The notes under the pieces were generated by a model. The model saw only the letters and a list, made by a program, of their open reading frames with translations. It was not told the DNA's origin and made no database searches. Position numbers and translations under genes: made by a program. This document shows positions 52,610 to 63,604 of a DNA stretch of 64,000 nt, piece after piece. How positions within the stretch are numbered: the first letter of the stretch is position 1; each line of letters opens with the position of its first letter. The stretch is taken from positions 8,410,844 to 8,474,843 of the forward strand of contig ML679960.1 in NCBI GenBank assembly GCA_007922225.1, written 5' to 3'. The DNA is from Emydura subglobosa. Its lineage: Eukaryota > Chordata > Testudines > Chelidae.

Positions 52610-53090
52610 TTCTCAAGTATCTCTACCCTCAATATCAAATCCATGTCCATGGATCTAACCACTGGGCTACAGTGTAGTCTAGGATGGATGTCTCTCAGTC
52701 TCTCCTGTTGAAGCTATTGTATAAAATACTTGAACAGTCATTGGACCAGACAGAGTGAGAATGACCATAAATCTTAGTGATTGGGTCACCCACCTGGAGG
52801 AGAGAGATCCAAGTCCAAGTCCTCATCCCACTGCTTCAAAGGCTATTTAATTATTTATTCACAGTGGAACAGCTTCAAGAGAAGAGATGGAGACCCACCC
52901 TAGAATACTCTATAGCCCACGGTTTAGGGCATTCTTCTGCAAAGTGGGAGACCAAAGTTCAAATTCCTGCTCCACATCAGGGGGAATTGAACCCAGATCT
53001 CTGACAGCCCAGATGAGTACCCGAGTCACTAAGCTATAGGTTATAAGGACAGTCATGGACCTTTGTCTTCTCTTCTGGATGTTTTATGAA
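52610..53090. repeat. Compound repeat with tRNA-like B-box units
   Basis: Several tRNA-derived-looking pieces follow each other: gatctaaccactgggctaca (inverted head), gatccaagtccaagtcctca, gtgggagaccaaagttcaaa (B-box-like), gaattgaacccagatctctg and gagtcactaagctatagg. They suggest one long element with internal symmetry or several SINE fragments. No active gene is implied. Confidence 0.45.
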
Positions 53091-54274
53091 GGGTACCTAA
53101 GTCTCCTTCTGAATCCAGCCCCCAAACAAGGGTTTGTTCACCATAAATATTCAGTGAATATGTGTCAAAGTCACAAATAGTTCTGGGTCAACTAAAAATG
53201 CTTTTTTTGGCAAATAAATTTATCTGAATAATTTCACCCACCTCTACACTCACATTTGCTCACGAATATGTTACATTCAAAATGCTATAAGCTCCTGTAG
53301 TAAAAAAGCTTCTAGTAATCTGAAACACGTGGAAAAAAGAAAGAGGTTAAAAGAATATTAATTAAATTTTGTTGGAGTAATTATATCAGAGCTTTAGGTT
53401 TTCTAACAACTTTCTCACCTGAATATACTACGTTAGCATAACTGTTTATAACCATAACATTTGTCATAATATGCCAATCTTTAGGAACACTGAATAAAGC
53501 TGAAAAGTTTTTGGCTCTAAGACACATCCTGTAACCAAGAAACCTAGATATAAATTCTTATTACTTCTAACGTTTTTACTCTGGAATCAGAGGGAAGATC
53601 AAAACTCTACAGAAGGGAGGAAGGAAGAATATCTGTCCTTCAGAAGGCAGGAAAGAGATACTCCTGCAACAAGCCTGAAATTTTTCTTGTATGTATAGGT
53701 GATTCAGTCCTGATAATCTCAAGAGGAAGGAGCATTATAATATTTCCCCATCTCTCCACACTCCCTCAGTATCCAACTAGTCAGAGCACATTTTGCAGGA
53801 GGATATAAAGAGAAAAATACTGCATTAGACAGGAATACAAACTAAATCTTCTTGTTTTCTTGTGTAGACCTTAGAGAGCACTCTTACTGCAAAAGCGCCC
53901 TGTGGTGGGGTTTCTCTAATGGTCCTTAAATGTTTCACATGAGGTCCAAGAAACAGCCTTACAGATAGTGTGCTCTTCCACTATGCCTAATTCTGCCCAG
54001 GAGAATGCCAGTTGTCTCATAGCATGTGCAGTTAGAAAAAAGAAAAAAAAAACAAACAAACCCTAACTTTGAATGCAGGCTTCTCTAATGAAGAGAATAT
54101 GAATTGATTAAACTTGCCCCTTCTGTTCTTATAACATAAAACAAAACAGTCTATTTCCCACCCATCCCCACCAAACTCTATGGTCCTTCTCATACCTAAT
54201 CTTATCATACCTCAGAGCTCCCTAAATTCATTTGTGAGGTAGTTTTTGAAAGTCTGTCAAGAAAAATAAAGTTC
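53091..54274. other. Intronic sequence, no recognised gene
   Basis: 53100-53245 may be the far end of the compound repeat. Otherwise nothing recognised. Confidence 0.4.
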
Positions 54275-54275
54275 T

Positions 54276-54490
54276 TTTGATTAAGGCACTAAACTAGGAC
54301 TCAAAAGATGTGGTTCTATTCTTGGCAGTCCCGGTCTTCCTATGTGACCTTGAACAAGTCTCAATCTCTCAATGCTTCTGTTCCTCATCTGTAAAATTAG
54401 GAAAATACTTTCCCTATGTCACAGGAATGTTGTGAGGATAAAATTTATTAATATTTGTGAAGTGCTCAAATACTACAATGACAAAGGCCA
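54276..54490 (+). repeat. MIR (CORE-SINE)
   Basis: gattaaggcactaaactagg, atgtgaccttgaacaagtct, tcctcatctgtaaaattagg and gaatgttgtgaggataaaat, then gtgaagtgctcaaatacta, give the complete MIR order from head to tail. Confidence 0.85.
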
Positions 54491-56269
54491 GATAGCATCG
54501 ATCATCCCTGAATCCTTAGATATCATTAAAAACATTCTATCATCAAGTGTAAAGTTCTTCTCTCTTACTGGTAGAATTCATTCAGAAAGTAAAGCAGCTT
54601 TTTGAAAGTATAACAGTATAATCAGACACCAGTAGATTAAAAGTTGCTTTCACAGTGGAATCACAGTAGTGAAAAGCCAAAATTTGCCTTTTGGCATGTG
54701 TGCTGCTCACACAGCCATAACATTCATGAACATATCGGAGGGCAGTCTGCCCCTCAGATTCCAAAATATAAGGCAGTAGTTTTCAAAGAGGCCATAATAT
54801 CCTGATGGCTTTTAAAAAAAGTAAATTACTCTGTGAAACTGGAAAACTGTTCTGCTTCTGATTATTTGTAAAGATTTACCGAATGTAATAATTATAATTA
54901 TGACATATAGTGGCTATAATTATAAATATTATATATACATTACTGTGATAAGTATACTAACTGATGTTTCTGCTAAAATGATTAGAAATGAAATAGTTAT
55001 TGTCATCTTTAAGATTCAGTGTCAATAACCCACTGAGAGGAAGGGGGTATATCACACCTTTCAGAACAACAATTTCAGGATGTCAGTATTGCCACTTTTT
55101 AAATCAAGGTCCCTGTTTTCAGAGTTATCCTCACAAATAAGAGGGCTAGAACTGTATTTATACATTTTTAATGAAAGACTAGATCCGGGGGTACAATTTT
55201 GTGCCAAGGAGTGAAATATGTGGCAAATGCCATGGCTGCTGAATCACGGAATAAAGGAAGCTCAGACTGTAATCTGGGATCAATAAAACGTGTTGTTTGA
55301 TTCCAGATTATTAAAGAAAATACTAAAATATGTCCTTCTTTTCTTTGAAAGCAGAAACATAAGCATTTTCTTTGACTTTGGGGAATATATATAATAAATT
55401 GTTGACCTCATAGCTGCTTGAAGAATATTAAATACTTTCTTCAGATACATATTTCCTTACATTTTGCCTTTCAGTAACTATGCTACCAGATAAAATATAT
55501 AGTTGTTGATAGGCTGACAGTTTTCTTCTACAGCAGAACTCCCTCACAGAAATATGGTTTTATCTTATCAAATATTTTCATAGCAGAAATTAAATGTCTT
55601 ATCAACAGATAAGGGACTATCACAGGGACTCTGCTGCTGGAATCACAGGACCTGATTCTCCTCCTTAACATCCAGGAAATCCAGAAGTAATTCAACTAAG
55701 GTCAGTGGCACTGGAGGATATGAGCTAAAATCCAGTCCAATGCCTGGGTCAAGTAACTGGTTGCAGAGGCTACTCCTTTTATTAGGCAACAATGCAGCAA
55801 AGCCCTGAAGCATATGCATCATTTGAAACCAATGAGGCTAATTCAGGTGCTTATCTATGTTGTGCTTTGCTGAACATAATTGCTGGAGTGAATTCTGAAG
55901 GATCTCATGTGGCCCCAGAAGGATCTCTGTAGCAACAAATCCTTTATCTGTTGTCTGGCCCATCTTTCCCCAGAGACTGGATTTGTGGGTGGTGGTGGAG
56001 TGTCCCTCAGAAGTTCAGATTCATGCCACATAAGTATTATGCAAACATCCCCTTATGGAATGGAACCACCCTGGTTTCACTTCTGCAGAAGCAAGTACTG
56101 CATCTGCCCCATGAAATCCCCCCAAATATGTGCAATTTATTTATCATTTTAGTCATTTCAGCCTCAGAAAGACTGATAGAGAGTGACGTGAGTTGACCTT
56201 TTACTTTTTTAATTGAATAGCAACATAACAGAGTTAATAACCACTCTAACAACCGCATAAGAAGAAAGG
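54491..56269. other. Intronic sequence, no recognised gene
   Basis: A weak palindrome-type segment, ggacctgattctcctcctta, lies near 55648. Overlapping open frames at 55907-56196 and 56037-56336 have no domain signal. Confidence 0.45.
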
Positions 56270-56273
56270 TTTG

Positions 56274-56390
56274 AAGCTCCAGAGGGATAGCCGTGTTAGT
56301 CTGTATACAGCAAGAACAAAGAGAGTCCTGTAGCACTTTAAAGAAATTTGTTAGTCTTTAAAGTGCTACAGAACTCTCGTTGTTTTTACA
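56274..56390. repeat. GTTAGTCTGTA short repeat with foldback
   Basis: agggatagccgtgttagtct then gtatacagcaagaacaaaga is the start of a short repeat I know from turtle genomes. gagagtcctgtagcacttta then aag (56321-56343) is inverted at 56356-56378 with 22 of 23 bases matching, separated by only 12 bp. The second arm, followed by gttgtttttac, is part of a second copy in the opposite direction. Confidence 0.7.
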
Positions 56391-56883
56391 CCAGGTTTGT
56401 TTTTTTTAATGGGTAATGGTGGAATGTATTTAACAAGGCAAATGCATTGCTCAAAACAGTCAGATTCTGGAGTTGGATACAGAACCTTGGAATAGCAAAT
56501 AAGAAAAAGTGTAAAAATTATTAACCAGGGGCCCTGTACAAAGTCTGAGATGACAAATTGGCTAGTGTTCCTTTTTATGAAATATTGTTAACCAAGATTT
56601 ACAAGAGTTAGCATTTTTAAAAGAGCGTATATAAAATGAAGGTGCTTACTTGTGTCTGACTATGTTCCAATACAGAAAGGAGTATAGTTTTACTATATAG
56701 CATTAAGGAGAAAATTTTCCATTTAAATTGATCTCCAAGATCTTCAAGAGATGCTATGTGTCAATGTGATGGGAACCTTGACTAAAGGAGTAAGGAGCCA
56801 TAAAAATGTTATGTCTTTGGGGCTAAAAAACCAAAACTCCAACAACACAAGAACAAAACAGAAGGGAACAAACATCTTATGTA
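56391..56883. other. Intronic sequence, no recognised gene
   Basis: A+T-rich, nothing recognised. Confidence 0.5.
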
Positions 56884-57041
56884 TATTCTTGTTACAGACT
56901 TCTTGCTGTGGAGGCCCTTCAGATTGCTAAATAGACAGACATCTTGGTATAGGGGTAAAGAGAGGAAAATAGAGATCACGTTACACTGCATGGTGAGCAA
57001 TGCTCTGCCCCACACAAAAATAATCTTTATTGCTATTATTA
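56884..57041 (+). repeat. Duplicated segment, copy A
   Basis: About 155 bp from ttcttgttacagacttcttg to ttgctattatt match 59983-60136 in the same orientation, roughly 90% by eye. Shared blocks include aatagacagacatcttggta, aatagagatcacgttacact and atggtgagcaatgctctgcc. This copy is not inside a recognised mobile element, so it may be the source. Confidence 0.85.
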
Positions 57042-57150
57042 TTGAATGTGTATAGTATGGTAGCACCCTGGGACCCCATCATGCTATGCTGCTGTACAAA
57101 CACAGAAATAGACATTATTCTTGGCTCGAGAAGCTTATGCAGGAAGGGGA
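57041..57150 (+). repeat. Old interspersed repeat (GCTGTACAAACACAGAAAT type)
   Basis: attgaatgtgtatagtatgg, tagcaccctgggaccccatc and gctgctgtacaaacacagaa, then gaagcttatgcaggaa, follow the same order as 38563-38690 and lead into the family whose 3' half is at 43025-43205. Confidence 0.6.
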
Positions 57151-58750
57151 CAGGGGTCTATTGGAGAATGAGTAGCTGCTCTAATTGTCATTGTTGGGAC
57201 TTACTTATAGGTTTTCTGGAACTCTTGCTCTAAAGAGACATCACTGAAAGTCCATTTAAAATTGATATATTGGCCCTTATTTAGTTTGCTCAGAGTGAGG
57301 TAGTTGCTTTTGTCAAGCTCTTTTAGAATGTTTAGAGGTTCAAGACCGCCATGCAAAATTCTTTATTGAACAGGAGGGAAAAGTGTCTAGAGCAACAAAA
57401 AAATTCATAATTCATTCTACAAGCCAACATCTAGCAAGTTCTCTTATCCAGGGATGAGACTAAATGAAATCTCATTGCTGCATCAAAAGCATCTTTAGCC
57501 ATCCTGAAGAAGATTTATTAGGAGAGGCACTCTTATGACAGAAGCGCTTGATCTCTTTACATAAAGAGTGAAAGTAAATTCCCTTATCTTGTCCAGTGAA
57601 GATTATATGTATTTCCATGAATTTGATAGTTTAAGATACTGATGACTTGGTTATTTTGGGTCTGAGACTTGATGAACTAACCCTCTTATCTGGGTGGGGC
57701 AGGCCAAAAAGTGGAGAAATGCATTAGCTCTCCTTTTTTTTTAAGCACACCAGTATTATAAACACAAGAATCTGTAATTGGTTTAGCAGCAATAGTGTAA
57801 CTGATCCACAGGGAGGAGTTTGTTATGCAACATATTTGTCCAGAAAGCATAAACCAGACAACCATTCCAAAGCTGAAGCTACGCACTCTGAGTGTGCCAT
57901 AGTTTTGCTGTAAGTAGTGGGAAACTAGATCAGGGACCACGAGTCTTAATTAAGTTATTCCTAAAACCAGCTCTTCTGGGTGATGATACACAGCAATAAA
58001 AGGAAAACAGCAAAATAATCATCTACTTCATTTTAGTTATCTTAAACAGCACAATGTTTTAAAGACCATCTGCTGTGAATTAATCCCTGTGTTATCAGAA
58101 CAGCAACTGTATCTGCTAGATAATTACAAATTCTAAGAAATATCTTATACTGTGAATCTAATCTAAAAGCAGACAATGTATTCTAGAGAAGCATCACGCT
58201 ATTTTTCATAAAACAAAATACTACTTTTAATTAATCAAAGGCATGGTACCCCCAAACAGAAGCAGCATGACATTTGCAGGGGTTTTTTTAAAACAGGAAA
58301 TCCCAAGAATCTCTTGAATTTTCTACTCCAGCCTAATGAGGAGATAGACTTTAAATGAAAATTATTCCAGTTTCTGCTGGAATAAAGAGGGTGCAGGTCT
58401 CTTGTTAGTGAAAATCTGATGGGGAGGCTTGGGCAGCTTCAAACTCCTTTCTGCTTGGGATCAGCAGGAGGCTAACACAGCACAAAAGTTAGATGTTCTA
58501 GCCATTGAGGGGATAGCTATAGCATCCAAGGCGTGCTAAATCAGTTGATCTCTTCATAATCCTCATCCAGTACAGGCTTCCTGTCTTCTCTCAAAAGTGA
58601 ATCCTGCTGTGGTGCAGGGGGCCTTACTTGGACAAGAAAGTGCCAATTTGCAAATGAAGTCCGTTAAGTTCGGAATAGCACGAGGTTAAAAGCAGAACTA
58701 TTTATCCACTTCCTCACAGCTCTACCACCCCAAAAAAGAGACCTTTGTTA
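57151..58750. other. Intronic sequence, no recognised gene
   Basis: Nothing classified. Confidence 0.5.
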
Positions 58751-58754
58751 GGAG

Positions 58755-59110
58755 ATAAATTGGGATCTAAAACTGAACAGCTTCTACTTTATGTTATGCA
58801 AAACCACTCTCTATATTGGCTTCCCATAAATTGCCCTGTCAAATTTAAGATGCTCAATGGCTTGCACCAATGACACCTAAAAAAAAGGTAATCTAAATCT
58901 CCAGAATGAGGACCACAGCTGACAGCTCTGCTCTTGAGCACAAACACACACAAGGGTGAATTTCATCTGTGCAAGAGACAGCTTTCTCAGGGGTTAAGCC
59001 AACGCTGTGCAATGAACTCCTACTGAACCTAGGAATCACCGCAAACCTCACCATCTGCCACTGCAAGTGCAAGGCACATTTCTTTGTACACTAATGAGAA
59101 CATATAGCAG
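58755..59110 (+). mobile_element. L2-like LINE fragment, C-terminal ORF2
   Basis: Broken plus-strand frames give SLYWLPINCPVKFKML (the HWLPV-R-KFK block of L2/CR1-clade LINEs), then FHLCKRQLSQGL and a SATASARHIS-like tail. It shares tcatctgtgcaagagacag and gcaagtgcaaggcacattt with the copies at 14300 and 60229. Inactive. Confidence 0.7.
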
Positions 59111-59309
59111 TGTAAATACAATATGTTATTTAAAAAACCCACACAATTTCCCCTGAGAATATGAAAAAGAAAAAGAGTATCATACATAAGAGATAATAGT
59201 TACATTGTTTTATTGCACTATTGGAAGATACTATGGTGATGAATGGAGTACATCTATGCTATCAAGATGGTCCAGTTCTTTGAGGAAATCAGCTCATGGA
59301 GGAAGAACA

Positions 59310-59876
59310 GATAGCTGGTGCTACACCTAAACAAGACAGAGCTGATGGGCAAAGGATAGTATTTAAAAGACTTTGCAGCCACAAAGTAATCTCCTTTGAT
59401 TCAAGGCACACACCCTCAACTGATCAATTTAGTCTGTAGTCTAAGAGTTCTCTTGGATTCCGTACCGACGTGCTCTCACATAGCAGGATCCATGAGTAAT
59501 GTCTTCTATCATCTTCAGTTGGCTAGAAGACTCCATGTCATTGTGATGGACAAAGACGTGGCCTCAGTTATTTATGTCATCGTCACCTCTTGGCTGGTCT
59601 ACACCAATGCACACATACTTGGACATGAAGCCTTAATCATACATGAAACTCCAACTAGTGGAGTGCTGCAGTGTGTCTCCTCAACAACACAGTGAGCACA
59701 TCAAATATGTCCTCTGCTCTCTACAATGGTTTCCCTTAGAATTTTGAACCAAGTTCAAGATCTTTGTCTTTATCATCAAAGTGGGCCCAGGATATCTAAA
59801 AGACGTCTAAAGCTCTGTGACAGAGTCTGTAGTCAACAACTGTATTCTTCTGGCACAATGGAACTCCCTACTATAA
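59310..59876 (+). mobile_element. L2-like LINE, reverse transcriptase C-terminal region (5' part of a split copy)
   Basis: The 99-codon frame at 59396-59695 carries SLRVLLDSV, FYHLQLARRLH and VIYVIVTSWLVYTNAHILG. These align with the blocks NLGVILD, FYHLR-IARLR and LV-AFVTSRLDYCNALLAG that I know from L2-clade LINEs. It continues with SLRILNQVQDLCLYH and GPRISKRRLK before being cut at about 59876 by a MITE. The catalytic FADD region is not present. Frames are broken and the element is inactive. Confidence 0.8.
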
Positions 59877-60226
59877 GGCCAGGTTTACACTTAAAATTTA
59901 GGTTCACTTAGATATATCCCTCAGGGAATGTGAAAAATTCACACCTCTGAGTGAAGCAATTAAGCTGACCTAACCGCCACTATTTCTTGTTACAGCCTTC
60001 TTGCTGTGGAGGCCTTTCAGACTGCTAAATAGACAGACATCTTGGTATAGTGGTAAAGAGCGAAAAATAGAGATCACGTTACACTATATGGTGAGCAATG
60101 CTCTGCCTCACAGGAAAAGAATCTTTACTGTTATTTTGAGGGAGAGGTGGATTAACTACAGTGATGGAAAAATCCCTTCCGTCGCTGTAGAAAGTGACAC
60201 TGTAGCACCTGTAGTGTAGGCATAGC
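59877..60226. mobile_element. hAT-like MITE with its middle replaced
   Basis: The left half starts aaggccaggtttacacttaa and runs through gaatgtgaaaaattcacacc to aattaagctgacctaaccgc. The right half runs from gggagaggtggattaactac to gcacctgtagtgtaggcata. These are the two halves of the MITE family also seen at 9197 and 37275. The expected central part is missing and 59983-60136 is copy B of a segment found at 56884. The MITE sits inside the L2-like copy. Confidence 0.75.
59983..60136 (+). repeat. Duplicated segment, copy B, inside the MITE
   Basis: From ttcttgttacagccttcttg to actgttatt this repeats 56884-57041 in direct orientation about 3.1 kb away. Its borders fall inside the MITE, between ctaaccgccac and ttgagggagaggtgg. 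Confidence 0.85.
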
Positions 60227-60228
60227 GT

Positions 60229-60400
60229 AACAATAAATCTCATCTGTGCACACAGAACTCTCTTTCGAGGCAGTCCGAGAATGTGGAAAGAAATACCACA
60301 GGACTTAAGGACCATCAAAAGTCTTATCTCCTTCTGCTCCAAGTGCAAGACAAATTTCTTTGACCTTGCCTTCTCGAACATGGTCACGTAGCAACAGGTA
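60229..60400 (+). mobile_element. L2-like LINE, C-terminal end (3' part of the split copy)
   Basis: aataaatctcatctgtgcac resumes the LINE where 59876 left off, followed by gtccgagaatgtggaaagaa and ctccaagtgcaagacaaatt, collinear with 58955-59090 and 14465-14590. Opposite-strand open frames here are artefacts. Confidence 0.75.
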
Positions 60401-62640
60401 TGTTTATATTTAAAAAAACAAAAAATGAAACTCCACTGTACACACATCTTCCCTGGAGAAAGGATGAGAGAATGAACAACATGTGACAACTGTGTAGTCA
60501 CATCACTTAATGAACTACAGTCTCAGACAGTATGGTGATGGGCAAGGTATAACAACTTATATAGAACAGAATAAGAACAAAAACAATACAGAATAGAAAT
60601 CTGATTAGTGATAAAACATGATTAATTTTTATGTTAGATTCAAAACTTTGGGGAGCGGGAAGAGAGACTTTTGCATCAGCAGCTCATACATTACCAAATG
60701 CTGCAAGAAGTTCGGATATTCCAGGCTACAGTACAAGTTTAAAGTACAGGATTTAGCACAAAGAGTTGTGCTTTCTAATTAAAAGTTTATTTTCTTCTTT
60801 CTTTGTTTGTTTCCCTTCTAAAGAACTAAAGTAATTTGAATGTGAGGAAGAGGCCTTAGGATCCCATACCTCTGCCCTTTTTTGTTCATCTTAACCCCAC
60901 CTTTCTCATTCACCATCTCCTTCAATCTTCAGCCTTCAGAAATCATTCCACTCTAGGAGTCACAAACACATTTACAATTTAATTGCCTATTGTGGTAGCT
61001 TATTCTGTACGTTTGTTACCCTTTGTATGAAATAGTTCTGCTCAAATTCCCCATTTATTCTTAGTTTCATTGTAACTAACTTTTTATTGAATTTTTCACA
61101 AAAATCAAAGTGCAATATACACTCAGTGTTATCGTACAGCATGAAGCATGCCATATGGATAAAGGAATAGAGTGTATGTGTCCAAAATTGTTCTATGAGC
61201 TTTATCAATCCCTTCCATAATACTTGAAAAATTCTCATCTCAATAGCTATTCACATTATCACTTTAGAGTATATTTGCAATTCATATTGTCCTAAGTGAA
61301 CCCCAATGGCTATGAGAAGAGGCAATGTTCTATTATTAGAACAGAATAATAGAAGAGTTCTATTATTAAGAAAAACAAACAAACAAAAAACAATCAAGAA
61401 GCTGTGACAGTCCAACATCGTTAAAAACTGCCTTCTATTTGGGCTAAAAAGTTGAGGTGAATATACAAGTTTCTTATTTTGACAAAACAAAATACAAGTT
61501 TTCAGTAGTTTTCCAGGTTTCGGAAAATTTATGCACCACCTGAATTATATAGTTAGTTCACGAATAGCAGTTGTTTTATATTGCACAGGTCAAATTGAGC
61601 CTAAGTGGTTACTCTTCCCACTGACTGCAACGGGAGCATGCCAGTTAATACTTGACTGAATGTGTTCCTTTGTCCCTAACTGTCACATTGATATGTGTAT
61701 CTCTGAATATGAATTGACATTTTACGTGATTCACCAGAGTTAAGTCAGAGGAATATGCTCCCACCTAGTTTGCTGCTCGGTCCGGTGGCACTGAAATATT
61801 GTCAAGGAAAAGATCATCCCTGAAGAACACTTGTGCTAGTGCAGATCTGCCTGATTTTCCTTGCAGTTACATCAGATAGAGCACAGAAATTTGAATTTTT
61901 TTTTGGAGATGTGAAAATAAGGTTAGTAAAAAACTACGCATTTGTTTTCCAAATGTGAGATTATCCATAAATATATGCAGAAATATTATTTATAGTAAAA
62001 AACTTAATTTTGTGGATACGTTTCCCAGTCACATGTAGGGCTAAATCACATTATGCCTTAGTCAGTTGTCAGTGAAACACAAGCCATCCATGATGTGGTT
62101 ATGTAATACAGCCAAGAATCCAGATATCCATACTGATACTACTAGCTCTAATAGCAACATTCACCCTGATCAGAAGATGCCACTGACGTGTTTTCAGGAC
62201 TTGGCTGAGGGCAGGATGGAATCATTTTAAAGTGGATGCCCTCATTCCTTCCTCAGAGACCCTAAAAGATAGTTTAGGCCATTTGCTTTTTTCCTCCTCT
62301 AGAGCAGTCAGCTGTGAAATCCCAGATTTCAGCCCTGCCCGAGTGTTATTTCTCATGTGTGAAGTCACCGGGTGATACTTTGAGGCTGCACTGTTTAATC
62401 TATATGCTGCTCTGTATCTCCTGTTCATCAAACCCAATCGGAACTGCTTTCCTGCTCTCCTCCTCTTTGCCAAAAACACAGACCAGGATGAAAGCCAGCT
62501 GGCTTAAGCTCAGGCCAGTTAAGATGGACATGATGCTTGTTGGCAGGGGTAAGCATTTGAGGAACTGACAAGGCTATGGTTGCTCCCTCAGGTAAGAGCA
62601 TCTGCCTAGCGATTCTCAAAGTGGCTTTCAATCACAGGGT
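60401..62640. other. Intronic sequence, no recognised gene
   Basis: A+T-rich. A tandem pair of ttctattatta repeats occurs at about 61328 and 61357. Nothing else classified. Confidence 0.5.
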
Positions 62641-62644
62641 GTTA

Positions 62645-62881
62645 TTAAGGGCAATTTAGGTTGGACATTAGGAAAAACTTCCTAACTGCCAGGGTAGTTA
62701 AATACTGGAATAATTGCCTAGAAAGGTTGCGGAATCTCTGTCATTGGAGATTTTTCACTGCAGGTTGGACAGACACCTGTCAGGCATGGTCTAGAAAATG
62801 CTGAGTCCTTCCTTGAGTGCAGGGGACTGGATTAGAAGACCTCTCAAGGTCCCTTTCAGTCCTGCACTTCTATGATTCTAA
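62645..62881 (+). mobile_element. CR1 LINE 3' end
   Basis: ttaggttggacattaggaaa, ttcctaactgccagggtagt and tggaataattgcctagaaag lead to tggattagaagacctctcaa and the terminal cttctatgattcta. This is the CR1 end of ORF2 plus 3' UTR, strongly 5' truncated, and is the least diverged CR1 in the window. Confidence 0.92.
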
Positions 62882-62987
62882 GCTTTACTGCTGCTTCTGA
62901 ATTCAAAGACAGTAGTAGCAGTCAGCTCGAGTTTATTTCATCTTCAGCTAGCCAAGAGACTTTTCTTCGAGATCCAGACCTCACCAT

Positions 62988-63097
62988 AAAAAAAAAAAAA
63001 AAAAAAAAAAAAGAGAGTCCTATAGCACTTTAAAGACTAACAAATTTAATTTCTGCAGGCATAAGCTTTTGTGGGCTGCAACCCACTTCGTCCGATC
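62988..63097 (+). mobile_element. Short GTTAGTCTGTA-family repeat with A25 at its left and a 10-bp target duplication
   Basis: Twenty-five A residues (62988-63012) are followed by gagagtcctatagcacttta, aagactaacaaatttaattt, gcataagcttttgtgggctg and acccacttcgtccgat. The insert is bounded by acctcaccat at 62978-62987 and 63098-63107. The sequence after the A run matches the arm of the 56274-56390 repeat. Confidence 0.85.
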
Positions 63098-63107
63098 ACC
63101 TCACCAT

Positions 63108-63604
63108 GGTTATCCATCCCTTTGTCACCCTGACGGCTACATGCTCTATCCTTCAAGGCCACTTAGATGCTTCTGCCCACCTGTCTTCTGAAAAGGGTAG
63201 ATTAGAGAGAGAGCATATTACGTCTGTGCCCCAAATTCTGTATTAGCTGTCAGTTCACGCCCATGTCCTAGTTACTACATATTAGATACAAAGTTGTTAA
63301 AAGAACATTATTAAGGTCGCAAAGTCAAGCACTCGAGAGTAGGAATTGCAAGAATATGGCTGCTTGTGTGATCATAATTTGGTCCCCTTGTGTATGGGTT
63401 TTGATACAGTCTTCAATTACACAATCACATACTATTTTTTCCACCAGACCCCTGCCTCATGGGCAGAATATATAAAAGCTATTCAATATCTTGTTTTCTC
63501 CTCATTGCTCAATGTGTGGCCCCAGGCCTTGTCTGACATACATTATTCAAACACTTCTCTGAAGACAGAATTATTAACTTCCTCTTAGGCTTTTCTATGG
63601 TGCT
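63108..63604. other. Intronic sequence, no recognised gene
   Basis: Nothing classified. Confidence 0.5.

Noticed and set aside
60079..60501. 140-codon minus-strand open frame
   Set aside because: It crosses the MITE and an L2-like LINE that is coded on the opposite strand, so it is a composite of repeat sequence.
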